A stretch of 64,000 bases of DNA from Sordaria brevicollis (taxonomy: Eukaryota > Ascomycota > Sordariomycetes > Sordariales > Sordariaceae): positions 1,364,001-1,428,000 of the forward strand of contig JAUTDP010000001.1 in the NCBI GenBank assembly GCA_033439795.1, written 5' to 3'. Each line of letters begins with the position of its first letter. Position 1 is the stretch's first letter. Below the pieces are notes generated by a model. It made no database searches. It saw nothing but the letters and a program-made list of their open reading frames with translations, and had not been told where the DNA came from. Shown piece by piece: positions 1 through 12,100 of the stretch. The position numbers and the translations under genes were made by a program.

Positions 1-59
1 CTGTGCTCAGAGACTCATCCTTCCCCGTAGACGCTCAATTCCAGATACAAGGCGCCATC

Positions 60-1948
60 ATGACATCCTCACAGCGCCCGTTCATCCTGAATCACCCAAC
101 AATTGGGCCTATTCGCGGCATCCGAAAGGTTGACGGCGTGGCTCAATTTCTCGGTGTACAGTATGCTGTCATTCGGGATAGGTTCGCCCGCGGAGAACTA
201 CTGGAAGCCTACTCCTCTGACCATCCGCGAGTCAAGGAAGGTGTGTTCGACGCAACTTGCCTTGGGTAGGGACTCCCCAATCTTTGTCATACATGTTCTC
301 CATACTGACATTACCTCTATGTAGCCCCGTTCCCATCAGCCCCATTAATGGATGCGAATGGGAACAGAAACTGATCCAACACTCACTACCCGCGCCGACA
401 TTGGAGCAATCAGACACGGAATGCTTGACGCTCAACATTGCTGTGCCCGACTTGAAGACCGACGGCTCGGCATGGCCCGTTTTGGCTCTGGTACACGGCG
501 GAGCCTTTGCTACCGGAAGCAGCTCATACCCTCAATATGACTTGGCACGCATTGTTGAAACAAGCGTGCAAATGGGCCAGCCCATCATTGCAGTTGGAAT
601 CAAGTACGTGCAAATTGGTCCTAAAGGTCCGTCAACTTTTGCTGACATGATCAAGCTACCGCTTGGGTGTTGCTGGGTTCCTCCACTCATGGGCAATGGC
701 GGCTGTTGGGTACAAGCCCAACAATGGTCTGGATGACCAGAGGCTGGGCCTCCTCTGGATCAAGCATCATATCGCCGGATTTAACGGTGACCCTGAACGC
801 GTGACGTACATTGGAGAAAGTTCTGGAGCAGGTAGGCTTCCCACTTTCCCACAACTCGAGTCAGAAAGATACAAACACTAACATCAGATATCAGCATCTG
901 GAACTTTCCATATGCACGGCACCGAACCGCTATTCAGCCAGCTTATTGCCATGAGTGGCTCATCCATTGTCAAGGCCAAACCTATAGCGCTAGGTGAACG
1001 ATCGTTTGCAACTGCTCTCCAGTTGCTGGGTGGCGAGGGCGATGTTGAAGTCCTACTAAAGGCCTCGCCTGAGGACATTAGGGAGAATATTGGTCGCAAA
1101 ATTCCCTTGGGGCCCCTCATTGACGGCGAGAAGATAGCAGCCCCCACGACTTATACTGCGCTAGCGGACCCGGCCCAGGCAGCGAATCTGTTTCCCGGTA
1201 TGCAGTGGTGCAAAAGAATCATGGTGGGCGACTGCCAGATGGACGTAGGAGTGCCCACCCCTAGATGAACCCGACGAATCCAATGCTGACAATCCCCTAG
1301 GGCAGCGCATATGCACCCCGTGTCGCAGCTCGAAGTGATATTTTGCCCGTGACGCTAGCAAAATATCTCGCAGAGGTTTTGGACCCCATTGACACCAAGC
1401 TTTCTCCGGCTGTTTGCTCAGCATATGGACTGGATGAGAACGCAACCGCCAACACGCCCGAGTCGACCAAGGCAGTCCTGGATCTCGCAACGGACATCTG
1501 CTTTGCACTCGGTGCTCGGGCATTCGTAAGGGCATGGTCCCAGAAGCCTGGAGCGGAGGCGTTCCTATATCGGTTCAACGTGCCAAATCCATGGGACGGT
1601 CCTTGGAAAGGTCACGCCACGCACATTTTGGATATCGCATTTGCGTTGCAGAACTACAGAGAACACCTCGAACCCGGTCAGCAAAAGTTAGAGGACAGGT
1701 TCGCGAGAGATATAATTTCGTTTGTCAACGGCAGATCGCCGTGGCACAAATACCAGGTGGGAGCAGAGCAAGGTGCGATGGTGTACTATGCTGCAGAAAA
1801 CACCCAGGGTGACGAGTCTCGATACGTTCGAACCGAAGATCCACAGCTAACGGGGAGGAGAGTCATTCTCCAGGACTTGCTCGATGAACAAGGTCTCGAC
1901 AAGGTGATGAGCGCTTGGGAGATGTTCATGAAGGGACCAAAAGTCTGA
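60..1948 (+). CDS. Type-B carboxylesterase/lipase, five exons
   Basis: An alpha/beta-hydrolase of the fungal carboxylesterase type B family, expected to cleave carboxylic esters. I read exons 60-265, 325-603, 656-831, 895-1244 and 1301-1948. All introns are GT-AG, 52-63 bp, and the joined frame gives 552 residues, usual for the family. The joins recreate family motifs: INYRLGVAGFL across intron 2, GESSGA across intron 3 (nucleophile Ser217 of GxSxG), and an ECLTLNI variant of the EDCL motif. An HGGAF oxyanion-hole motif is present, and a His in the GHATH segment near 1620 probably completes the triad. No signal peptide is visible from the ATG at 60, which suggests an intracellular enzyme, but the upstream frame is open to the window edge, so a start further upstream is possible. 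Base composition is normal and there is no RIP damage. The substrate cannot be told from sequence. Confidence 0.9.
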
Positions 1949-3204
1949 TGATTGACGGAGAAGAAATCGCTCAATGTTAAGGTGGTCGTCGTTTGCTGAC
2001 ACTATTCCGCTTATGTCGTGTTTGTTAAATCGCTGCTTCAATCTTCACATAACCTCCTCTCCCCGATTACGCCCTTTCGACTTATAAACGCCCTAAATAA
2101 CGTCGAGCAAGCTAGCGTTAAGGACAACGTGAGGGAATGTTTTCCCTGGGCAGGAAAGGACGAAGGGTGATATGTAGAGGTAGTCAAAGGAAGCTTCATC
2201 TGGCTATAGCCCTGGCCCTTGTCAACTCCAAAACTTCCTTTCCCCAGTTCTGCGTCTCTTGCGTCCTAGGTTCCTTTCACATGCGTTTGTCGTCTCGCCA
2301 TTCTAGGTACCTCTAATTATTATAACGTGTAGGTCCAGGGTGTTTAGCAACTATGCCCGCTTAAAAAGGTACTACCTGTCGTAACTTCAATTCATCACGG
2401 CCGGTCTCTCTATCTCCTTCATCTCCATCAAATTCCATTATCTCATCGGCTATAGCGGCACCGAAAGTCGTGATGCCGCAGCAAGGTGGTGTCACGGGTT
2501 CCGGGCGACATTGTTTCCTAGTCTTCATGTCGACCAGCAAACAGGAATGCGGGATGCAGAACAGCAACTTGGCGAGCATGGCTGATGAATTTAGTTGCAG
2601 GAATTCAGGGAGCCAAATCTCTTTGTGCCTTCGCACAATAGTAGATATGTATTGTTCTTTGAGAAAACGAACCCTTGGTGGGCCGATTGGAAGGTTAACA
2701 CTTCCCGCTGTGCCACACCGGGATTGTTCCTTTGGAATACCTAACAAAGGCACGAGTCTAATGGTGCCACGAGTCCGCTCGATTCCGCTCGATTCCGCTC
2801 AATGACAACTCACTCCCAACATCAGTCAAAGAAATGAACAATGCCATGTGGGGAAGTACTATATGACCATGTCAGGCACCGATCCCTTGACATTCTTGGT
2901 TCTGTTTCTCACTGCAAACAACAAAGAAAGGATTGAATCTATTGCCAATGGAGTGTCAATGGCTCCTTTGGCAACTTTCCACGAGGAGTATAAATGGGCT
3001 GTCTATCTTGCATCTATTCCCGTCCTGTGGATTCACCTGTCATTTATCTGGGTGCCACCTATCTACCTCTAGATATTCCACGCTCCGCCTCCTTAGGACT
3101 GTGTGGGCCAAACACGCGCGGGATAGTTCCAGTACCAGTACCATCCATCAGTCCTTACCTCTACCGATACAACCTAAAAGCATCTGCCTATCACATACTG
3201 CAAA
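1949..3204. other. Intergenic region, carboxylesterase 3' flank and effector upstream region
   Basis: No gene is supported. The AT content is normal and CpA/TpG are present, so this stretch was not RIP-mutated. A 10 bp unit (TCCGCTCGAT) is repeated about three times at 2774-2803. The second half is probably the promoter of the effector gene at 3205. A 130-codon minus-strand open frame (2361-2753) has no recognisable domain and is not called. Confidence 0.6.
2989..2995 (+). promoter_or_regulatory. Candidate TATA box of the effector gene
   Basis: TATAAAT lies 210 bp upstream of the effector start codon at 3205. If used, it would give a 5' leader of roughly 180 bases, with pyrimidine-rich stretches downstream. 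Seen only as a motif match. Confidence 0.35.
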
Positions 3205-3756
3205 ATGAAAACAACAGCCAAGTTCCTCTTGCATACCCTTACGGTGCTGCTCTCCGTCACAACCACCACCTTCGCCCTTCCAACCGAAGTCGCCTCCTCA
3301 TCCGAACTCTTCCCCCTCCAACCCCAAAACAACACCCTTCAAGTTGGCCCCGTTGATGTCGCCCCCCGCGCCTACGAAAACATCAACAGTGAATGCACTT
3401 GGAATGAAAACGAAATCATCAACGAAACTTCTGCTGGCTCCCCTCTCATCGCCGACTGCAGGCAAATCATCAAAAACATTTCCAAGGGCGCGACATGGTC
3501 CTATTCAACCGCACAGCGGCACCGAAAGCTCGTCTCCCACGCCAGCTGCGCATTAGGGATTGAGAGGGATGGGGGCGAGAGTAAGGCGGAGACGGCGAAG
3601 GTCGGGAATACGGATGTCGAAGACATAATCAACGGATTGGCCAAGCTAGCGGAGAAGAGGGGGGACATTAGGATGGGTGGAAAGGTGTCTATGAAGTGTC
3701 AGAACTTGGTCCAGATGAGGCGTGTAAAGATTTGGTTTGCGGTTTATCACAATTAG
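3205..3756 (+). CDS. Small secreted Ecp2/Hce2-domain effector-like protein
   Basis: An intronless 183-residue protein. The N-terminus is a typical signal peptide: basic start, hydrophobic stretch, Thr-rich end and an Ala-Leu-Pro cleavage region near residues 24-26. The mature part has four Cys (near residues 64, 84, 114 and 164), enough for two disulfides. The spacing and context match the Hce2 domain first described in the apoplastic effector Ecp2 of Cladosporium fulvum: a SPLIADC motif followed by an Ile-Ile-x-Asn-Ile helix and W, a SCALGI motif, a DxxDIINGL segment, and a final Cys followed by W and YHN. Hce2 proteins are secreted and several affect host plant cells, so a role at the host interface is inferred, not shown. 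It is the last intact gene before the RIP block, a typical effector location. N-glycosylation sequons (NNT, NET, NIS) are present. Confidence 0.8.
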   Translation: MKTTAKFLLHTLTVLLSVTTTTFALPTEVASSSELFPLQPQNNTLQVGPVDVAPRAYENINSECTWNENEIINETSAGSPLIADCRQIIKNISKGATWSYSTAQRHRKLVSHASCALGIERDGGESKAETAKVGNTDVEDIINGLAKLAEKRGDIRMGGKVSMKCQNLVQMRRVKIWFAVYHN

Positions 3757-4320
3757 GCGCCCGGGGGTAGCGATGCGGGAGCTAAGAGGGAGGAAACGAA
3801 AGGGCGCGAATAATCTTTCAATATAAGAAAAACAAGACGTAATAGCTGTCAATAGTTGTGTTACCTATCTTAGCAACGCAGTGTAGTTTCTTCTTTGATA
3901 TCAAAATATAATGGGAACAGAAGCTATAATATTCAACTAGTATATTATAAACTAATTGAGGACTGGGTCTCTTATATCCTTTATTAGACTTTATATCACA
4001 GGATTATACCTGTGCTATACCCGGTATACGCACTAACCACCTATATAGGTGCCCAAATCCCCAGCGACCATTCCCGACTATAGCACGCATACTATAGCTC
4101 GACATGGTCTAAATTTGGTTACTTATAATTACGTATAGTATTATATAGGTGCGTACGGATTAAAGTATAAGCTCGCGCCCATATATTTAATCCTCCGTAT
4201 ATATTTCTCCCTTCCCTTCCTTCGTATAATAATATATATTTTATTATATATTTAATAGTACTAATACTATCCTTTAATAATCTATTACACTTATTTTTTA
4301 ACGTTGCGTACGTAATTTTC
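3757..4320. other. Effector 3' flank and transition into the AT-rich RIP block
   Basis: The first ~120 bases look like an ordinary 3' UTR. From about 3900 the composition turns AT-rich, although CA and TG dinucleotides still occur to about 4130, which marks the RIP border. A palindrome CACCTATATAGGTG lies near 4039. No gene seen. Confidence 0.5.
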
Positions 4321-4539
4321 GAGGAAGATTAATCGTTAAATATATTAATTAATATTAAAATTTATTTTCCTAGCGATTAACGTTTTAACGATAATCCTGC
4401 GGTTAATTCGAATTAAATAATTATTAAAATAAATATTCTTACTACGGTCGCTCGTATTTTCTTTACCCTTATATTTATTAAAAGTATATTAATTCGAGCG
4501 ATTAATATCCGATTTAATTCCCGCTGTAATTATTAATAC

Positions 4540-6079
4540 CTTCGTTGCGGTTATTACGTTTTCTAAAATTAAAAACGTTAACCCTTATAATATTAAATTT
4601 TAGGACTAATTTATTAACGCTATTTACGTATTTAATAATAATTTTATTAGTATCCCGGTTTTTATTATTTAAATTTTTAATTTAAATAATTATTTTATAT
4701 TCCCGGCCGCCGTTTACGTATTTATCCGCTTTACGTAATTTAACGTTATTTTTATTACCGTTAAATTTTAAAATATTAAGGAGGATTTTTAATAATTCGA
4801 GGATAAGAATAATTAATTGCGTTAAGATTTCGATTAATTCCGTATCCTAATTTAAAATAAAGATTAAATTAATATAATTTTTAATATTAATTTCGCGATT
4901 TTTAAAATTAATTATATTTTTTAATTCTTAAACGCCGCCGTTAAATAATAAGCCCAATATAACGCCTGTAAATGGGTTTTCGCTAACGCCGCTTTTTAAT
5001 ATATTAATATTATTAACGATTTTTAAATTCATTTAATTTCCTTTTAATAAAATTTATTCGACGTTTAAAAGCGTTATTCTAATTTTAAAATTAATTCCTA
5101 GAACGCAATTAAGCGTAAAATAATTAAATATTAGAAAATAATTAACGATTTTCGTTAGCGTTTATTTAAATTTACCGACCCCGCGTTTATACCTTTACCC
5201 GATAAGAATAATAATAATAATTCTAATTTTAATAATTCCGAATCCGAATTTAATAATATAATTATTAATAACCCGGTCGGAAATAATAGTAGTAATAATT
5301 ATAAATCGGTATTACGTATTATCGTTTCCCCCGTTTTTAATAATATTAATAAAATTCTTAAAAAAGTTATTAAATTCTGTTAATAGCGCGTTAATATTTT
5401 ATTCGCTTTGAAAAATAAGCCCTCCGTCTTTAAAACCGAAGATATTAAATTTTCTTTAATTTTCCGCTCCCTTCGCAGTAAATTTTAGGAGGTAATCGAA
5501 TCCGAATTTATCAAAATTGTATTTAATAAGCCGGTTAATTAGTCCATTACTTTTAATTTATTTAAATAACTAATTAATAAATATAATAACGTCGATATTA
5601 TAATTTAAATTCGTTGCGAATTCGAGGATTTAAAAATAAGTAAAATAAAATAATTTAATTTCGAGGATAAATATATTATTATTATCGAGCGTTATTAATT
5701 TAATAATAATATAAAGATTTATTATTTCCGTTAGCGTTTAATTAATTATTTCCGTAATATTATTACCTTATAGCGCCCTTAGCCTAAGGATAATAAATTC
5801 GATAAATAGTTCGAAATAATTTACGATTTTACTAAATAATTCCAATAGAAGGATTAATATAATAAAATCGCTAACCCTTATTATAAATCTAATATTAATA
5901 ATTTTAATTCTATTATTAGCTTTAATTCCGCTTTTAATAATATTAATAATTTTATTCCCGAATTTATTATTAATAAGGGCGGTATTATTATAAATTTCAA
6001 TTTTATATCCGCCTTTAACGTTTAAATCTCTTATATAATTAATAACGACGTTTTTTTTGAAGCGGAGCTTCAACATTGA
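4540..6079 (+). pseudogene. RIP-degraded unidentified ORF with acidic region
   Basis: One plus-strand frame stays readable for about 510 codons if TAA/TAG are read as former CAA/CAG. It ends at a TGA (6077-6079) after EAELQH. The first ~200 codons look helical and Gln/Lys-rich, like a coiled coil. A short Asn/Ser/Glu-rich stretch follows near 5205-5310 that was probably Asp-rich before G-to-A change, then ~250 codons of mixed sequence. It resembles the gag-like first ORF of a fungal retrotransposon in composition, but I see no zinc knuckle, protease or polymerase, and no matching LTRs in the window. The start is unknown because ATG is nearly absent in RIP DNA. The alternative is a captured host gene. 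Confidence 0.4.
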
Positions 6080-6430
6080 GAAGTGTTAAAAAAACACGGA
6101 GCAAAGCGTTGAACGTAGCTTCTTCTATAATACGGTAACCCCCCTGTTAATAATCCCTGTAAATAGCTACGAGGTTTACCCGCGATTTCGCGACCTGCAA
6201 TTGGTTGAAAAAAATTCTCGAATTGGAATTGGCTGAATAAGACCCCCTATCCCTATCCGCCAAGCTCGCTTAGGGCTTGGCATTTGAAAGTGGGTCCTAT
6301 CAAGACAAAGTGGGTACCAAAATGATGAGTAAGCTGAGACGAGTACAATGGTACCACCCACGTGACCGTAGCTTGCCTGCCGGGCGAGAAAAACGGCTTT
6401 AAAAAAATTTGACGGATAGGTATATAATAA
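6080..6430. repeat. Normal-GC island inside the RIP block, possibly a small DNA transposon remnant
   Basis: This 350 bp keeps CA/TG dinucleotides and GC near normal, while both flanks are RIP-mutated. It has small hairpins: TTGAAG/CTTCAA near 6058-6073, and GGTACC copies at 6312 and 6351. The segment at about 6382-6420 matches, in reverse complement, about 39 bases of the MITE at 56555-57051 (around 56700-56738), both containing GACGGATAGG beside an A-run. It may be a related short element; I could not define its ends. Confidence 0.35.
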
Positions 6431-6462
6431 AAAAAAAAAATTATTTTCTAAATAAAACGTCG

Positions 6463-6525
6463 TAGCTAACTTAGCAAATATACGGTTATAATATATACCC
6501 TTTAGCGGTCGGTTCGATTCCCGGC
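6463..6525 (+). other. tRNA-like sequence, possible SINE head
   Basis: A perfect RNA polymerase III B-box (GGTTCGATTCC, 6511-6521) sits about 48 bases after an A-box-like TAGCTAACTTAGC (6463-6475). Acceptor-stem pairing is poor, so an active tRNA gene is unlikely. A long TAAA-type tail follows directly, so this could be a tRNA-derived SINE or a RIP-damaged tRNA pseudogene. Confidence 0.4.
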
Positions 6526-6535
6526 CGGAGTAAAA

Positions 6536-6762
6536 ATAAAGTCTTTTTAATAATATTTAAATAGTAATTTAAAAAATAATAAATAAATAATAGTAAATAA
6601 ATACATAATTGTTAATTAATAAATAATAGTAAATAAATAAATACTAATAAATAAATAAATACTAATAAATAAATAAATACTAATAAATAAATAAATAATA
6701 ATTAATAAATAAATAATAATAAATAAAAAAAGAATAATAAATAAATGAATAATAATAAATAA
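6536..6762. repeat. AT microsatellite (TAAA/TACTAA-type)
   Basis: Irregular tetranucleotide repeats of AATA/TAAA with interspersed ATACTAAT units run up to the LINE 3' end at 6763. It may be the tail of the tRNA-like element before it. Confidence 0.6.
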
Positions 6763-7222
6763 AGTAAGATTCTTATTCCCTAATTAAATCTATAGCGCCA
6801 ATATAATATAGGGTCTATCTCCGATTCCCCGTAGGATAAAACCGTAGGCGTTAAGCGCCCCGGATAAAAACCCCGGCTATAATTCCCGGCGCGGACTTAT
6901 CCGCGCCGCTTCTTTAACGTTTTATAATCGTAATATATATCTACCGCTAATATAATTAATATTTATTTTATCCCTTTTATTTATTATTATGTAAAAATAT
7001 TAAACCGCTCCGTTTTTTTAATCTATTATCCTATCCCCTATTTATTACCGCTTTCCGCCTTCTATTCTTCCGCCCGTTTACCCTTCTAACCGTTATTAAA
7101 CTTCCTAACCGTTAAATTTTCTTTTATTCCTTCTATCCTCTTCCTCTCCCTATAACGGCTATATTTCTATTATAATTTATATTAATGTAAAAACTTCCTT
7201 CCTTTAAATATAAAAAAAAAAA
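6763..7222 (-). mobile_element. LINE 3' end, minus strand (copy G)
   Basis: This is the reverse complement of the last ~460 bases of the LINE family (compare 13925-14378). It includes the shared ~150 bp terminal segment with the GCGCGGA..CCGCGCC hairpin and the GTAAGATTCTTATTCCCTA terminus. It stops where the plus-strand copy B begins at ~7226. It is either a 5'-truncated insertion or the outer part of a longer copy that B interrupted, with the remainder beyond the window. Confidence 0.75.
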
Positions 7223-7493
7223 AAAACTGCTTTAGAACCGGAAACGCCAATTTCTAATCGAGGAGCGCTCTAAAACGAAAACCGATAACGGGAATCGATT
7301 TAGAAGGGTCTTTTACGTCCTTTATAATATTCCGCAACGATCGTAGCGACGACGATATATTATTATTACCGATAATAATTAATAATAGCGATTATAAATT
7401 TAAAAATAGCGTTTATAACCCGTTTATAAGAAAAACGCCGATTTCTAGTCGAAGAGCGCTCTAAAACGAAAACCGATAACGGGAATCGATTTA

Positions 7494-9170
7494 GGAGGGT
7501 CTTTTACATCCTTTACGATATTCCGCAACGAATATAGTAATAACGATATATCGTTACTACTAATAGCGATTAATAACGGTAACCGTAAATTCGAAAATAG
7601 CGTCTACAACCCGCTCGCAGGATTTTCAATTTACAACGACCTTAATGTAGCGCGTACCGCAAAAATTTCGAAAAAAACGTAAGAGGACGACGAAATTATA
7701 AAAAAATTTATTACTAAAACGAATAAATTTTTAAACTATAATACTATTTTACTCGAAAATTACAATTAAATTCGTAAATTATTTAACGAATATACAAAAA
7801 TCTTTACGAAGAAAAGTAAAATAATACGCCCCGAAATTAATAAAATTAATAATAATTAAATTATTATTAAAAAGGATTTCGATAATTTAAAAAAGATAAT
7901 CCTATAGAAATTATAAAAGAATATTAAAAAAGCGCCGAAAATATAGGCCGGAATTATAAAGGACGTTTTTTTTAAAATTAGGTTTATTTTCTAATATATT
8001 ATAATTATTACCCCCCCCCCGAAAATATTCCCCGTTAATTACGATTATACCCTCCTTATTCGAAATATTATAATCGATATTTAATATTCGAAGCGGATAA
8101 ACGAAAAAATTAAAATTTAAATCGAAAAAATATTTCGCAACTTAAAGGCCGGTACCTTTAATATTATATAAACCGCTATAAAATTATTTACGATTAGAAA
8201 TTATAGAATTATATTCAATAATATTATATACGAATAATATTAATAATATTAAATTTAAATTAAGAAGGTTTTTGGCGAAAAAGCGTTCGTATTTTTAAAT
8301 ATTATTACGTTGGTTATTAAAAGGTTCCTTTAAGCGAATATCGTCGAATATATAAGGATAGAGGATATTATTTATAAAATATAATAAATAAACCCGACTA
8401 CTTTTATTATTAAAATACGCTTATAAAAAAAAAGGATTAACGAAAATAGGGGATTCTTTATAATAGAGGTTATAATTATAAAAATAGCCGAAGCTCTCTA
8501 TAAAAGATTCCTCCTTTAAAAAAGCGGCGTATATATTTACAAACCGTTTACCTCTTTAATTAATATTTAATAATATTTTATTTATTAGAATATAAAATAT
8601 TTAAGGAAATTTTATTATAATATTAACGTTTATAAACGCTATAATAAAAATAAATATAATAGGGATTACTTTAGAGAAACGAATTACCTATTTAACGAAG
8701 ATAAATCGTTAATCTTTTATATTTTATATAAAAAGTACGGGTATTACGCCTTCGAAAAGAAAGTATACCCTATTTTTAAAAAAGTTATTACGAAGGCTAT
8801 TATAAAATACGCTGAAAGGCTACGCTTATTTATATATTAAAAAGACTTTAAAAAAAATATTATATTAGAACCGGCGGCGGTAATAAATAATAAAGATATC
8901 GATTTCTTTAATACCCCCCTTACCGCCCGTATTATAATTATTTATAAAAAGGAATTTAAAAGCGGAAATAAAAGCTATACCCGTAAGCGGATTAATAAGC
9001 CCTCTATTAAACCGAAATTAGCGGTTAAAGGCTTAATAAACGCATTTACGAATTTTTAGGGCTCGAATATTTAAAACGGCGTTAATTTAATTACCGCCGC
9101 TAAATTAATTACCTAAAAGGAAAAGATTCCCACTCCTATTCTATTTATAAAGCTAGAAAATATTCCTTTA
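7494..9170 (+). pseudogene. LINE copy A ORF1 (gag-like), RIP-degraded
   Basis: One frame is readable for ~550 codons with TAA/TAG in place of Gln. The N-terminus resembles MGIDLGRSFTSLT, seen with an ATG only in copy D. Other copies have ACG there, which RIP cannot make from ATG, so the true start is uncertain. A Tyr/Lys-rich stretch at ~8600-8760 may be decayed CCHC zinc knuckles (Cys TGY becomes TAY under RIP). Position upstream of the EN-RT ORF fits the RNA-binding ORF1 of Tad/I-type LINEs. Confidence 0.55.
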
Positions 9171-12100
9171 TAAAATAATTAATAATCCGATTAAAAATAT
9201 TCTATTAAAATATAAGGAAATCGTACGAAAGAGGGAAATTATTATTCGAATAAAAGGAAATTTACAATATTATAGCGATTTAAAAGCCGGGTAAAAATTT
9301 AAACGAAGATATTTATTATTTATAAAATAATAAATATATCGGAGTAAATTATTTAAAAAAGGGGAGGGCGGTTATTTATATAAATAAGAAATAGAATTTT
9401 AAGGATTTAAATTTCCGCATCGGGAAAAATTGGGCCTTTATAACGTTTAAAAATTTAAAGGAACTATTAACCGTTTATTCAATTTATTCCCCTATTAAAA
9501 TATATAGAATATTAGAATATAAATAAAGGTTTCCCCTCTTCGAATTCTTCCAAGAAAAACCCTTAATAAAATATTAAATCGTAACCGTCGGGGATTTTAA
9601 CCTCTATTATCCTAATTAAGATTTAGAAAATAGAATTAATTTAAAAGCCGAAAAACTTTTTATATAAATATAATAATAATATATACGGCTCGTTACTTTT
9701 AAAAAGGAGCCGACCTATATAAATAATACGATATAAAAAAAAAGAAATAAAATAATCGATTATATATAAATAATATTAAAAATCGAAATTAAATATTAAA
9801 GGGCGTAATAGTACGAATAAATTAATTCGGATTATTATTTTTAGGAAATTTAAATTTATATTAAAGGAAAAGTTAGGAAAGCGGAAATAGAGGAAAATTA
9901 TAATTAAAATTTAATAAATACGGAAAAGGTACAAAAGGCGGCATTATAATAAATTTCGGTCCCGGCGAAAATTAATATAAAAGAGGAATTAGAATTTATA
10001 TTCGATAAATTCGATAGAGAATTTATAAATATAATAGAGGAATTCGTCCCGTATTAAAAGAAAAGTCGAAGGAGAAGAGCGAAATAATAAACGTTAAAAT
10101 ATAAAATAGTAACGAAAAATATAAAACGGAAGTAATAAAAATAATATAAAAAAAGGATATTTTCGAATTAAATAAAATTCGTAGAAATATTAATAAAGAA
10201 AAGAAGGATTAACGCGAAAATTTAATAAACGATATAGTAAAAAAGCGTTAAAAAAGCGTCGAAGAATTTAAATAAATTTTAAACCTTCGAAAAATAGGCC
10301 TATACCCAAAACTATTTATTAATAAACCCGCCTAAATTCCTAATTTTTAAATAATACAAAGGAGTAAAAAAAATCGAAAATTATAATAATAAGGCGAATA
10401 TTTTCGCCGAATATTTCTTTTCGAAAATAAACGTCCCTACGGATTATTTACCCAATTAAACCCTTCCTTTAAATATTAGCGATTCGTTATTTATTAACGA
10501 ATTAATTACCGAAGAGGATATTTAAAAGGTTTTATTTTAAATAGCTCCGAATAAAATACTAAACGTCGATTAATATTCGAATAGATTTTTAAAAATTTAT
10601 AAAAAATTATTCTAAAAAATTATAACCGTTTTCGCAATTACGAATTTTCGTTTTAAATACTTTTTATAACGGTTTAAGAACGTAAAAGTAATCGTTTTTA
10701 AAAAATTAAGAAAAATTACCGTATAATAAAAGTTGGCCGGCGTATAGAAATTAATTTTATTATTAAATAACGTTAAGAAAATTTTCGAAGCGTTCGTTAT
10801 TAAAAGATTTACCTAAATTATAAAAAAGTTTAACTTCCTACTAAAGGGTTAAATAAATAATTAAATAAATTATTCGATTAAATTTACTATCTATATTGTT
10901 ACGGATATTATATATACAATTTAAAAATTCGGAGCCGTTACATTATTAATACTCTTTAATTTTAAAAGCGTATTTAATAGAATTAATTATAAGTAATTAT
11001 TATATACCCTATAAGAAATATAATTCTTATAATAGATTTTCGAATAAATAACGAATTTCATTAATAAATAAAGAAATTCTTTTTTCTTCGATAACGAAAT
11101 ATCCGCTCCTTATATTATAAAAGCCGGAATACCCTAAAGCTCCCCCTTCTTTTTAATTCTTTTTATCCTTTTTATTATTTTATTATACTATAAATTAATT
11201 ACGGTTAAAAATACAATTATAATTAGCTTTACCGATAATATTAATATTATCGCCGTAGCGAAAATTACCGAAGAGAATTATAAAATACTTTAAACAATAT
11301 AAGAAATTTATTCCGAATAAATAAAGGAGAGAAATATAAAATTTAAAGTAAATAAAACGGAATTAATATATTTTACGCGGACGAAGGTATTAAAAATAGA
11401 AATTTTTTAATTTAAGGATATTATATTTCGACCGATAGAATTAATAAAATTCTTAAACGTTTAATTAAATTATAAATTTAATTATCGAATTTACATAAAA
11501 ATTATTAAAAAAAAAATAAAAATTTAAATAAATATACTAATTTAGTTAGCCGTAAAGATTTGGGGTTATTCTTTCGTTTACGCGAAGGAGATTTATATTA
11601 AATATATTCGAAGCGCGATTATATATAGAATTTTAACCTTCTATTAATTAATAAAAATATATAATAAACCCCGAAAAATAATAATCGGATTAGCTAAATA
11701 TTAAATTAAATATTTAAGAATCGTTATTAGGGCGTATAAAATTATACCGGTACGGAATTTTAAAATAGAAATTTTTTATCCGCTATTCGATTTCTATTTT
11801 AATAAACGGGTAAGGGTTTTCGAAGAGAGATTCGCCTATATAAATTAAATTAAATTCGTTCGAAGAATAATAATTTAAATAATTAATTATATTTAAATAA
11901 AACGAATAAGAAATCGATTATTTATTAATAAATTAAAAAATAATATTATTAAAACTAAATAAATAGAAGAATAAATACCGACGGAAAATTTTATAACGAT
12001 TATAATAAAATTACCCCCGGTAATAAGCGTACCCATTTAACCGTTATAACCGCCGGAACTTTTAACCCTCGATTAAAAAATATAATTAAAAAACACTATA

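Noticed and set aside
2361..2753. 130-codon minus-strand open frame downstream of the carboxylesterase
   Set aside because: No domain, no introns or codon bias to support it.
7226..7621. Two ~200 bp LINE 5' units in tandem, like promoter monomers
   Set aside because: The first unit continues at 14379 with a target duplication, so it is copy B interrupted by copy A, not a monomer array.
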